A stretch of 64,000 nucleotides of DNA from Blasia pusilla (lineage: Eukaryota > Marchantiophyta > Marchantiopsida > Blasiales): assembly GCA_050084515.1 (NCBI GenBank), contig CM114275.1, positions 868,001-932,000 of the forward strand, written 5' to 3'. Numbering within the stretch: the first letter of the stretch is position 1; each line of letters opens with the position of its first letter. Below the pieces are notes generated by a model that was given only the letters and a program-made list of their open reading frames with translations, did not search any database and was not told the origin of the DNA. Below are positions 47,266 to 59,989 of the stretch, piece after piece. Both the position numbers and the translations under genes were made by a program.

Positions 47266-48334
47266 CAGTTTATGGAGTGTAGACCAACCGTCTACTAGCT
47301 TTATCTTTTTGCTGACATTATTTTTTACCTACTTGTTTACAAATGGACCACTCATTTGTCTACTGCTTTGTAAGGCCCAAGCACAACTTCCAAGTGTTCT
47401 AGATCTCGGATCCATTGGATCCATGCTCCGATGGGTACAGCTTAGATAGTCTCTACACTTCCCCCTCGGGAATTTACATGCAAGACGGGACCCCCTTACT
47501 TTGAGGAAGGGAAAAGTCACCTGCCTTGATGCAAATGCTCATCGAGCTGTGTTCGAGGCTGGTTGACTTGGTCTTTGACTTAGTGGATCTATCAGGGGTG
47601 AGTATCAAAGGTGCATGGCACAGTGGCAGGTACATTCTCTGCCTTTGAGGGAAGGCCGGGACTTTTTGACCTTTGCAAAGAGGCAAAGGCGGATTACGAG
47701 AGGCTAGTGGGAGTATACAAATCTCTTCCAAAGCCAATAGCTCTTGTTCTAGAACCAACATTGATAGTCACACCATCGTCACTTCCTACTATTCCGAAAA
47801 TCGGGAGGGCAAAGTCAAGAGTAATTCTGGAAGAGCTATCGGACGATGACGAGCGAGTTCAAAGATTTATTGGACCCAGCTTGACTGAAGCGTTTTGGAG
47901 TAGGGATTTAGTTCTTTCCAAGGACGGAGCACATTTTGATACTAGATGAGTGTCACCTTGCAGAGCATACAAGATTTAAAGGCGAGGAAGGCGTTGGGAC
48001 TCAAATCATGTTACATGGGACCGTTATGGTGTACCTAAGGGGGGGGTTCAAGGCTCTCGAATTCCCCAACATTTTTATCCCCGTCTACAATCGGCCAGAG
48101 GAGCCACTTGTATCCCAAGACATTCCTTTTGTACAGGAACGTAGGAGAGTTAGGAGTAAATTTGTAGATGACGAGGCTGAAGAAATCATAGACTGGATCA
48201 AATGTACATTTCCGAGCTTCCCTCAGACGTAATAAAGGACACAAAGTTTTTTAACCATGATGGTTTTTGTAAACTTCTGCTGAATTGATTTTTGTTCTTG
48301 TCGATTGTGTTGGTCTATCTACTCGAGGTTGTTT

Positions 48335-48790
48335 ATTTTGCAACCCGTCGGATTTCGACGGGTTACAACTTGTCACAATATTTTAAACCCCTTGCAGGAA
48401 ATTTGTTTATTTTGCAACTTGTCGGATTCCGACAAGTTGGCTGCTTGAGTGATCCCACTCTTTTCTTGCTAGTCCAACTTTTCAGGCATTTTGGCAGGCT
48501 TCTTCACTTTTGCCTTATTCCCCCACTATCGTCACACCATTCTTCTCTAACACGATATTTCACAGACCTGTTGGATTCCTACTACCTATCAGATTCTCAT
48601 GTCAGATTCCAAACCAGTCGAATTCTCATCGGTTGCATGGTGGAATGGAATCTCTTCTCAAGATTCTTATTTTGTTGTGGCGTGTTTGCTTGCAAGGGAT
48701 GCAACTCATCGGATTCCGACAGGTTGCAAGAGTTGCAACCTGTCGGATTGTGACGGGTTGGAAGGGCTGCAACCTGTCGGATTATGATAT
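48335..48790. repeat. Palindrome cluster 3' of the methyltransferase gene
   Basis: Six to seven copies after the stop at 48,230. One pair near 48,414-48,440 has symmetric changes in both arms (CAACTTGTCGGA with TCCGACAAGTTG). Three near 48,703-48,785 are nearly adjacent. Confidence 0.75.
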
Positions 48791-49592
48791 TAAGGGTCTG
48801 AATGAAGGGACATGGGTGCATCAGTTCCTATTTACTCCTAATAGCTATCAACCTTTTGGTTCGATTGTCCTCTTAGTCTCATCACATTTTCTTCTTGATG
48901 CATACATTTCTCAATGGCTGAGAGAATGGTGAAACCAAGTTTTCATTCATACTTTATGCACCCATTCATGAGCCAACATCATCCAATGCTATCATGAAAG
49001 TCTTTGGCTACTATCAATGATGAGTGATTTGTTCTGTTGTGGAAGACTCCCTCATGGATGAGTATTGATCGGATGGGATATTTAATGCAAGAAGAGTCAA
49101 CAATCCATAAAGTCAACCACATCTTCAGAGTAGTTAAACCTTGAAGGGCATAGGAGTCTAATGAGACCATAGTTAGAGTCTTCTTTTGAACCTTTCATTG
49201 AGATGAAATTGCTACTTTGGTTCAAATTATCTGCCGATGGTCCTCCGACATTAATACCCCTCAGCCCGGCTTACTCTAGAGCTGGCTTAGACAAGAAATG
49301 TGAAGAAAATTGGGCTCGAATGGAGAGTGATGGAAGGATGTTTGTAGTGGTCTTATAATATCTACTTGTTCTTGCAAACCTGAAAAAGAAGGTTAATTTA
49401 GGCCTGAATGTGGTCTTCTTGCTACTCTCTTCTCAAGATTTCATGAATTTGAAAGCAAACAAAAATTTCAAAAATGTCAAATTTTTTTGAAGAGAGGAGG
49501 CGGATTTTGCCTTTTTTTTTTAAGAGAGACTCTTCTCTCTTCCTCTCTCCCTCTCCTCTCTTCCTCTCGTCTGCCAAAATACCAGCCCCCTT
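48791..49592. other. Right terminal region of the outer element
   Basis: AT-rich DNA without a supported gene. It ends in a T-run followed by AGAGAGACTCTTCTCTC, pyrimidine-rich CTCTCTTCC repeats and the tip CCAGCCCCCTT next to the TA duplication. Confidence 0.65.
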
Positions 49593-49594
49593 TA

Positions 49595-50494
49595 CAAAAC
49601 AACACCAACATTATGATTCCTATCTAGTTTAAGCTCAGCCATTTCTACTCTCAATTCTCTCAAACCTTTCACCAACTCATCTATAGCAGAATCTTCAAGT
49701 TTTGTTGAAACGGGCTTAGGAAATGGATTTGAAATTGATACCTCCAACTTGAATAGTGCGATTCTACCTCTACTTTGATTTTGCTTTGTGAGGATAGCAA
49801 CAACTTCTTCCACTTTCTTCCAATTAGTGCTGACACCTCCTTCTTTGGTCTTTTCTACCAACATTATGAAAAGCTTGTCCTCCAAATTCTCGTCAGCCGC
49901 CTCAAGGAATAACTCAGTTTTCCTCAAGTCTAGAGTTGCTCTTTCGAAAGATAAAAACTGAAAAAACCATTTCTCAAACTCACGCAATAATTCATTTGGA
50001 GTCATTTCCTTCCCTGGACGTTGCTCTATCCATTCTAAAAAACTCCTCTTAGTCACCCGATCCACATCCTCATCGAAGAATTCTCCTTTCAGCAACTGCT
50101 CATACTCCTCCCACGAGGTTGGATTTTCTGCTCTCAACTTCTTTACTTGACTACGGATCTATGGTATTACAGCTAACTCAAACCTTGACACCATATCACC
50201 TTTGGGTACACAATTTATCTCCATCTCAGAGATGTACTCTTAAATAAAATTGGTGATGATCCTCCCATCAAATCTTCCCAACTTCTTTACAATCATTTGA
50301 AGAGTCCTTGTTGATCTTTGCTCTCCATTGTGAACTCCTCCTTGTTGGCTCAACAATGTTGTCAAAGTTCGAAGAAGATCCTCAACTCCCTTAGTTTCCA
50401 TTGATGAAGTACTACCAAAAGTAGTCATCTTGATAAGACTCCAACTTGCAAACACAATCTACCGCTTCAAAGATCTCTCAATGGAAGCACCATT
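49595..50494 (-). pseudogene. Family G gag, N-terminal and central part
   Basis: Read leftward from the primer-site region at 50,494. TTFGSTSSMETKGVEDLLR is followed by a stop-interrupted RFDGRIITNFI and FKEY region, then the retrotransposon gag capsid block NPTSWEEYEQLLKGEFFDE, FLEWIEQRPGKEMT and LLREFEKWFFQFL. It ends in DRNHNVGVVL at 49,595. The next residues are at 23,501, on the other side of the 26-kb transposon. The second gag copy at 54.2-54.93 kb confirms the block order. Confidence 0.8.
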
Positions 50495-51769
50495 TGTCGT
50501 GTTGAGAGCCTTTCTTCGAGTAAGGGCATGCCTTCTAATTGCGACAGACGTGGTCGATGCAAGGTGAATTTTCCAAGAATTTCTCCTTTTTCAATACACA
50601 ATTATTATGTATACTCTTCATTCTCTCACGACAGGTATCACAAATGGAAGTGCCGAGGTGATCACTTCTTCGTAACATCGTGCCCAAAAATTCCTAACTA
50701 TAAAATCCCTATAAACTACTTTACGCTTGTACATGAGGAAGATAGCACAACTAGTGTTAAATCCTACTTGAGTAGGTCTTTTGACGTCCATGGATTTCTA
50801 TATAAGAACATACAAAGTACAATCCCATATCCTTCCATATGTGACGATAGGAAGAATAACCGGAGTTGGAGATTGCATGACCTGGTTCATGAACGCCTCC
50901 CCAAAGTGATAAACTAAATAGCGAGTGAACCAATGACTATCTACAAAAAGTACCTTGAGATGATAAGCATTGAGGAAATGAAAGTCGGGCACAACTCGTG
51001 CTCTACCCCTATCCATGCTTGACAAACATTCTCTACTCTCCTCAAGAATGGGCTTTGGCGGAATTATTCTCCCAAGAGGGTTAATCCAATCTCATTGGGA
51101 AAATAACAAGCCAAAATATTTACTATTTGAGTATGACAAAACTCCTCTAAGATGACAAGCCTCTCATCTCCACACACACCACGCTCTAAAAACCTCTCAA
51201 AGAATAGACCATGGTCAAGTTATTCTCCCAAGAGGGTGATCCACTCTCATTGGAAGAGCTACCAATCCCAAAGCCATACACTCAAGAGTGACACGAGAGA
51301 CTCAAGATGTGAAATAGAAGGTGATGAACCCTTGAAGCTCCCTCCTCTTTATATACTCACAAAGGATCCACAAGAGTACGAAATAGAGCTAATCTTATCT
51401 TTTGTCACATGGCTTCCTCTCAAGGCTTATCCAATCACATTTTGACACAAGTAGATTTCCTCTTATCTCTTCCAAAATATCCTCTTTTACCCATTTCATA
51501 TTTTCCAAATTATCCCAACTAACCTAACCACCAACAAAGATTACTTTTGCTTTTCATTAAAGCACCAACCTCACTACTTTACTTTTATAAAGTCATTTTT
51601 TATTTATTACCTTTTTTCCTAAAGTTGGGCCCGTATAAAAGAGGCACCATAAAGAGGTTTAAACATGGGAATTTCATTTTCCTAAGCTAATTTATTTAAT
51701 ATTAATAAAACACTATCTAACACTTAATGAGGAAGGAGTTTACACATTGGCTGATTTTACTGTACGACA
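50495..51769 (-). repeat. Family G LTR (shared, internal)
   Basis: 1,275 bp with the 6-bp terminal inverted repeat TGTCGT...ACGACA. It aligns with 54,987-56,246 along its whole length. On the minus strand it is followed by a primer-site-like TGGTGCTTCCATTGAGAG at 50,493-50,476 and preceded by the polypurine tract GAAGGGGATGAA (51,781-51,770). Confidence 0.85.
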
Positions 51770-51839
51770 TTCATCCCCTTCAAACCTGCACATCCTCCGG
51801 TATGTGCCGAAAACATCGAGAATTTCGGCACATACCGAA

Positions 51840-53120
51840 TTTACTCAGAATTACTTTTATTATGCCTCTAGACACATTGAATCGAAATCAAGAAATCCCT
51901 CACGTCTACAGAAAATCTTGACCCATTTTTCTACAATGGGCAACTTGAGAATTGTGCCATCTAGTTCACGTAGTTTGTAAGTGGCATGGTCAAAAGCAAA
52001 TACTACAACGTATGGACCAAACCAACGATGTGCAAACTTCTTAATTGTACTATGCTGGTTGTCGAGGCTGTTGTCATGCTCGAAGACCCAATCTCCTTCT
52101 CTTATATGCTCTTTCCGAAGTCGATGAGTTTTGTGGAAGCGCTCCTTATTTTCCAACCTTGCTTCCTTCATTTTGACTAATGCTTATGCAATATCTTCTT
52201 CTTGCCGCTCTAGCTGCTGCATTCGAAGTGCTAGGAGCTCTTCTATATCGGGCCCGTCTTCCCACGGCAAACCCATCCAAGTGGGTATATCTCCTTCTGC
52301 TAGCATTATCGGCTTTAAACCTGTCATCAACTCTGTAGGCATGAACCCTGTAACAGTGCTGTGAGTGGTTCTATCTGCCCATAAAGCAAATGGAAGCAAT
52401 CTAGGCCAATCAGCATAAAGATCTCCACACGCCTTTACCAATGCTTGAATGATTGGCGGATGTTCCCTTTCACACTTGCCGTTTGCCTTCGGATTCATGG
52501 AGGTTGTTAATCTCATCTGGACTCCGTATCTCTTGAAGAACTCTCGTGCTTCCTCCGCATTCAAACTCACCTCTATCTGCACAGATTCTCCCGACACTCC
52601 CCTATCGAGCAACAATATCCTATAGAATAAAACGACATATAGGCTCTGTTGTTTTAGCCCGTAAAGCCCTCCCTTTTATAAAGTTGGACGACTCTTCTCG
52701 TGCTAGGACTAGGTAACGCATTCCCTAAAGACCTAGTGGCATAGCAACTAGATCTATAACCCATTGATGATGAATTGACAAAGGATACGTGGGTTTAAGT
52801 CCATCTCTCATCTTGATTTTTTATTGAAACTGACATTCAACACCTCACCCAACATATCTCTCAACATCCTTATATAGGCCTTTCTACCAATACCTCTCTT
52901 TTATCTTGGTGAAAGTTGCCCAAGTACCTTTGCGTCCTGCCCATAAAGAATTGTGGAATTCTTTGAGCACTTGCATTTTTGTCCCATTGTCATCCACCAT
53001 CCTCAAGGGCATTCCATCTTTCCTCTTTGGACTTTTCCAAAGATACCCATCTTGTAGTAGATAGCCATACGTCTTATGCCAAATCTCCTTGAAGAACTTG
53101 TCTGTCCACCCTCCGTCTGT
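51840..53120 (-). pseudogene. Family G integrase
   Basis: The N-terminal region reads DGYLWKSPKRKDGMPLR, then the zinc-binding area EFHNSLWAGRKGTWATF. After stops the core reads EEAREFFKRYGVQMRLT, NPKANGKCEREHPPIIQAL (catalytic Glu region), WPRLLPFALWADRTTHSTV and TGFMPTELMTGLKPI. The C-terminal part contains IREGDWVFEHDNSLDNQ and KFAHRWFGPYVVVFAFDH. No chromodomain or PHD finger follows; the sequence runs into the polypurine tract and LTR. Confidence 0.8.
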
Positions 53121-53147
53121 TTGCAGAGTGCTTAAATAGAGTCAAAT

Positions 53148-53865
53148 TTATTTTAACCTGCCCTCATACAAATTCTCTTTGAAGGCTAGAACATCCTCTA
53201 TGCCACCTTGTTCTTGAGATAACACTTGCCACACATGTGCATCATCCTCATCTATTTTACTTGTCTCCATATCTTCTTCTTGACTAAATCTAGCTCTAGA
53301 CAACATGTCAGCCATTGAGTTATCTTTCCCAACTATATGCTTCAATTAAGGATTCAAGGATCTAATATAGTCTATCCAACGTAGCATGGCTATATCTGGA
53401 GTCGTACAATTCGCAATCATACATAACAGAGGTAGACAATCAACCTCAAGCAATACATAGGCTCCCATAAGATACTCCTTCTCAACTTTCATTGCAGTTA
53501 CAACTCCCCAAAGCTCCCTCTTTATCTGAAGGTACCTCCTCTGTCGTTCCGTGAGTGTACGAGCTCCAAACCTTATCGCAAATCTTCTTCGTTCCGCATC
53601 ATCATGCCCAACTGCCCACCCGATAGCAATAAGGCTAGTGTCCACTAGTGATGATATTAGGTCTTCCGCATTCGTAGCTCATTTGTCGTAGTACCAGTGG
53701 CGACTTCAATGCCTCCTTCAACTGCATCATTGATGCTCTTTGCTTCTTCTCCCAAGTGAACTTCTTCTTCTTTCTCAACAACTCATATAAAGGATCAAAT
53801 ATGTGGCCAAAATGAGGAATCCACACATGATAAAATACACAAGCTCTTAAAATCCTTCTCACTCC
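53148..53865 (-). pseudogene. Family G RNase H
   Basis: Reads RACVFYHVWIPHFGHIFDPL and SMMQLKEALKSPLVLRQMS (connection), SLIAIGWAVGHDD, then RYLQIKRELWGVVTAMK (catalytic Glu context) and KDNSMADMLSRARF at the end. A few stops are present. The same region is truncated in the copy at 10.57 kb. Confidence 0.8.
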
Positions 53866-54196
53866 GGTGACGTTTTCCCATTCTCTTATCCTTCTGATGA
53901 CATCAACTTTTGTTGGATTTGGTTTTCGGCCAAACTCTCCACAATTTGACCCACTACCATAATTTGAGGGACCCGAAAGCTACACTTTTATCCAGAAAGA
54001 GTAAGATTGACCTCTTATAGTCTTGTTAGGATCATATCCACATCACGAATATGATCAGACACAAACTTTCTACTTCCATCTTTCACAACCCTCTCAACCC
54101 TATCTTCTATTGCACATCCCTTTATAGGAATATCATCTACAAAAGGAATGGTTTTCTCAGGAATGAACTCTCTCAAGATCTTATTCATTGCACTCT
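53866..54196 (-). pseudogene. Family G RT fragment joined to gag by a deletion
   Basis: Starts at the residues for the SAMNKILREF block, then the catalytic FVDD and GCAIEDRVERVVKDG segment, nearly identical to 10.9-11.2 kb. Upstream of 54,196 the sequence is gag, not RT fingers, so protease and the first half of RT are missing. Confidence 0.8.
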
Positions 54197-54986
54197 ACGA
54201 AACCGTGCTTAGGTAAGGGAGTTGAAAGTGATACCTTTGACTTGAATATTGCGGTTGTACCTCTACTTTGACTTTGCTTTGTGAGAATAGAAATAGCTTC
54301 TTCCACTCTCTTCCAATTTGTGCTTATACTTCTTTCTTTGGTCTTATCCGCCAATATTATGAAAAGCTTGTTCTCCAAATTCTCATCAGCCGCCTCAAGG
54401 AATAGCTCGATTTTTCTCAAGTCAAGAGTCGTCCTTTCGAAGAAAGATACCTGGAAAATTGCTTCTCAAACTCACGCAATAATTCATTATGAGTCATTCC
54501 CTTCTCTGAAAGTTCTTGTATCCATTCTAAGAAACGTTTCTTGGTCGCTGGATCCACATCATCATCGAAGAATTCTCCTTTCAACAATTGCTCATACTCC
54601 TCCCAGAAGGTAGGATTTTCATCTCTCAATTTTGTTACTTGACTACGAATCTCTGGTATCACAACTAATTCAAAACTTGATACCATATCACCTTTGGGAA
54701 CACGATTTATCTCCATCTCTCAAACATACTCTCGAATATACTTGGTGATGTTCCTCCCATCAAATCTCCTCAACATCTTTACAATCGCTTGGAGAGCCTT
54801 TTTTATCTTTGATCTCCCAAATGAACTTCTTTTTGTTGGCTCAACAATGTTGTCAAAGTTCGGAGAAGATCCTCAACTCCCTCAGTTTCCATTGATGAAG
54901 TATCACCAAAAGAAGTCATCTTCATAAAACTTCAACTTGCAAAACGCAATATACCGTCTCAAAGAGCTCTCAATGGAAGCACTATT
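54197..54986 (-). pseudogene. Family G gag, second copy
   Basis: Reads SFELVVIPEIRSQVTKLRD, NPTFWEEYEQLLKGEFFDD, FLEWIQELSEKGMTHNELL and ADENLENKLFIILADKTKE, parallel to the gag at 49.6-50.4 kb. It ends at PKHGFVECNE where the deletion joins RT. A primer-site-like sequence next to the LTR is present but mutated (ATAGTGCTTCCATTGAGAG). Confidence 0.8.
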
Positions 54987-56246
54987 TGTCGTGTCGAGAG
55001 TTTTTCTTTGAGTAATGGTGGACCTTCTAGATGCGTCAGATGTTAATGCAATGTAATCTCTTTAAGAAATTGTGCTTCTTAGTACAAATACTATATACAC
55101 TCTCCATTCTCTTACAACAGGAATCACGAATAGTAGTGTCGAGGCAATCACTTCTTTATAACATCTTATCCCGAAATTTTTAACTTTAAAATCTCTATAA
55201 ACTACTTTATGCTTGTACACAAGAAAAATGGCACAACTAGTGTTAAACCCTACTCGAGCAGATCTATTAGCATCCATGGATTGCTATATAAAAACATATA
55301 AAGTACAATCCCATGTCCTTTCGTACGTGAAAATAGGAAGAATCATCGGAGTTGGAGATTGTATGACCCGGTTCACGAATGCCTCCCCAATATGCTAAAC
55401 TAGATAGCGAGTAAACCAATACCTATCTACAAAGAGAACCTTGACGTGATACGGATTAAGGAAAGGAAAATCGGATACAACTCGTGCTCCGCCCCTGTCT
55501 ATACTTGACGGATATCCTCTACTCTCTCAAGAATGAATTTTGGTAGAGTTGCTCTTCCAAGAAGGATAATAAACTATTATTGGGAAAAAAATAAGCCAAT
55601 TTTATCCACTATCCCTAGTATCACAAAATCTTAAGATAAAGAGTCTCTCCAAATAACCATCTCCACACATATCACACCATAAAAAATTCTTGAAAAATAC
55701 CATTATCAAGTTATTCTCCCAAGAAGGCGTGATCCACCCTCATTGGAAGAGCAAGCAAGTCAATACCATCCATTCAATAGTGACACGAGAAACTCAAGTA
55801 GAAGTGATGAACCATTGAAGGTCTCTCTTTTTTATATACTCACAAGGGATTCACAAGAGTAAAAAATAGGGCTAATCTTATCTTGTTCCACATGGTTTCC
55901 TCTCAAGACTTAGCCAATCCCATTTTGATAAAAATAGATTACATGTTATCGCCTCCAAAATATCTTCATCAACTCATTTCATATCCTCCAAACTATCTTA
56001 GCCACCAACGAAGACTACTTTTACTTTTATTTCATCCATACACCAACTCCAATACTTTATTTTTATACTCCCATATCTCATTTATTGCCATTTATCCTAA
56101 AGTTGGGCCTTCATAAATGAGACACCATAAAGAGGTTTAAACATGAGAATTATATTTCCTAGACTAATTTACTTAATACTTATAAAAATATCTTTTATAT
56201 TTAATGAGAGAGGAGTTTACATAGTGGATGATTTTATTATACGATA
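54987..56246 (-). repeat. Family G LTR (5' on the minus strand)
   Basis: 1,260 bp, the partner of 50,495-51,769. It starts TGTCGTG at 54,987; the other end has decayed to ACGATA. It lies against a family P protease fragment on its right. Confidence 0.8.
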
Positions 56247-58220
56247 ATGTCTCATTCCACGCCATGTGCACGTGCTCATCGGCCAAGCGTCGAAGCTCCT
56301 CACTCGGGTCGTAGAGTGGCACCTCTCCTTCATGGAATGATGAGGCTACTATGACACTCCTCTCCATAGAAGTGTTAGGTGCGGATGTATCCCTTGCATA
56401 GACATGCCTCTCTATCAAATCACCACACCAAGTGATGGCGCTACTGAATGGAGCTAATGTCGCCATCTCTCATGGCCCTCGCTCGATCCCTCCACCCACG
56501 AGGCAAACGGATAACGAGTTAAGTCACCCACCACTTGACTGCCATCGTGGTCTATAGGATATTGACTGCTCATTGTAATCCAAGAAAACCCCATTGGGTG
56601 TAATAATGCTCCTCCAATCAAGATGTCATAGGACTCGACATTGGTCACTATCGTCTTGGCTTGCATCACAAACTTATCAGACGCATGTCTTGGTCGAATC
56701 CTCACCACGATCTTATGTTAGGTGATAAAATGCGTTGTACTTGCTCCACCCAAAGATATATGTATCCTAAATGGGCAACGCTCCACATTAGCTCTCGTTA
56801 GGCCCAATATTGTTAACATCATTTTCCCCAACATTAGGGATTGCGCTCCTCAATCCAATAAGACACGTCGTGGACAAAACACTCTACCTCTTGGATTCAC
56901 CAAATGGAATATCTCCCTTGGGTTATCTAGTAAAACAACTCTTGGAGAAACCATAGCATGCTCTATCGCGGGTCTAGCGGACATCTCTACCATCCTAGCA
57001 ACCGCAACCTACCATGAATGTGAAGTGGACGGCTCGAGAATAGGCTCCAAGGGCAGGTCCACCACCTCCTCTGAAATCACCTCTTAACGTGATGCAAGAG
57101 CACCAACTCCACGCTCACATAGCATAGCGGCCAACAGAAAACCTTGGCGGACATACCTCCTAACGTCGTAACATCGGATACATAAAACCATGGGCGCGGT
57201 ACATCAAAATAACCGCCCCCAACAACCTACTTGAGAGGGGCTTCACCTGAGTATCAACACTAGGAGTTGTCACACTTGCTTCTCCCATCTCTCCATTGTG
57301 ACAAGTGCAATCCTGTTGGTGATGGGCTCCACCACATCCCCAACAAACAATCCCTGGTGGTTGTGGCTCTGCCGCATATGATGGCGTAGGTCTTTGTGGC
57401 ACAGACTCCTAGTATCCTCCCTGAGCTCGTGGCGCCGCAATCCTCTCCCCTCTTCCGAAATCCACGTTTTGCATTGGTGATGCAGACAATCATGACCCAT
57501 GGATGCTACACTCTCCTCAACCATGTTGCGCTCACTACACTCCGCCATCTCGAAGACATCTCTCAACGTAGGTGAGGTGCACATAAGAAGGACCGCATCC
57601 CTCAACCGTTTTTATAGCTCTCGTTCCAACATTGCGTACCATGCTTGGATAGCCTAGGCCTCTATCACCCTTGAGTGATGCTAATCAATCGACGCAAGCG
57701 AGTGAATGCCTCACGTAAACTCTCACATGTATGTTTAAGGAAGTCGTGGATGCTCTTAACTTCTTAGTTCACACCCTATGGTAGTTTCTTTGCAACTTCG
57801 CCAAGAACTCAACCATAGGGTTGAGCCTAGGACAAACCCGATTGGATGCTACAACTGCCCCAGTCTAAGTCGCCCCTTCTAGCATATCACTAGTAGAAGA
57901 GGAAGTAGCCTCTCCTAGCTCCTCCTACTTGTCTGGAAATGGCTCTATCCATGACACATAATATGGGTCATAGTAGAGTCTCCAGGACTCAATCTCGGGC
58001 GCATATCTTTGAGAAAATTGATGGTAATCGTCCATGGATGCCCTCTATAAATGCCGGAACATGCCATTCCATATTGTAGACGGGTTGAACTCTCTAGAGT
58101 TCCTCATCTGCTGCGAGTCGCACCAACTCCTAAACTCCACAATGAAGTCGTGTAACTCTATGGTACCCACTGCACCCTAAAACCTATCCGATACTATATC
58201 TTGCTTGTCCATCTCGTCCA
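56247..58220 (-). pseudogene. Family P gag-protease fragment, minus strand
   Basis: From about 58,180 leftward: AVGTIELHDFIVEFRSWCD, NPSTIWNGMFRHL, SMDDYHQFSQRYAPEIESW and YYDPYYVSW, the same capsid blocks as at 15.4 kb. It continues with a zinc knuckle CWGCGGAHHQQDC (about 57,310-57,350) and the protease region with YDILIGGALLHPMGFSWIT and DHDGSQVVGDLTRYPF near 56.6 kb. It is cut off at the family G LTR. Stops and frameshifts are frequent. Its GC content is closer to the surroundings than that of the large family P element. Confidence 0.75.

Positions 58221-59989
<1,769 letters not shown>

Larger units (their letters stand above)
30291..48232 (+). pseudogene. ParB-like domain plus DNA amino-methyltransferase gene (outer copy), split by the inner element
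   Basis: Exon A runs 30,291-30,928 (MTRKKKQATK start, Lys/Glu-rich coiled-coil, donor GTAAGA). Exon B starts near 31,026, runs to 31,353 and resumes at 43,676-43,813 after the inner insertion; it carries FFIWDGNH, then R-Y-M-V, the DGNHR motif of ParB-like domains. A palindrome-filled intron follows. Exon C runs 44,684-46,718 (unknown domain, heptad-like Glu/Ser/Ala linker, then the motif IV region VDLLIVDLPSGFCLWD with WNVSLS). Another palindrome intron follows the donor GTAAGT. Exon D runs about 47,344-48,232 and contains EKSPALMQMLIELC, LVDLVFDLVDLSG and GTVAGTFSAFEGRPGLFDL, resembling methyltransferase motifs X and I. Motif IV before motif I is the beta-class amino-methyltransferase order. 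Stops and frameshifts are present in A, B, C and D. ParB-methyltransferase fusions are familiar from phages and bacteria. Confidence 0.7.
23502..49592 (+). mobile_element. Giant DNA transposon (outer copy), MULE-like transposase plus ParB-methyltransferase gene
   Basis: The element is 26.1 kb with an inner 12.3-kb copy of the same family, so the native length is about 13.8 kb. The left end starts AAGGAGGAGCGATAAG. The right end read inward starts AAGGGGGCTGGTATTT. The shared terminal inverted repeat is only about 7 bp (AAGGRGG), and both subterminal regions are purine-rich on the inward strand. The flanks are TTTTTGTA and TACAAAAC. Family G gag is continuous once the element and one TA are removed, so the target duplication is TA. 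Inside, the transposase gene reads leftward and the ParB-methyltransferase gene rightward from a shared spacer at 29-30 kb. The palindrome family is confined to this interval. Confidence 0.8.

Noticed and set aside
23502-49592. Polinton/Maverick or endogenous viral origin of the giant element
   Set aside because: No polymerase B, packaging ATPase, capsid or protease gene is seen. The ends and the DDE/SWIM-like transposase point to a cut-and-paste DNA transposon.
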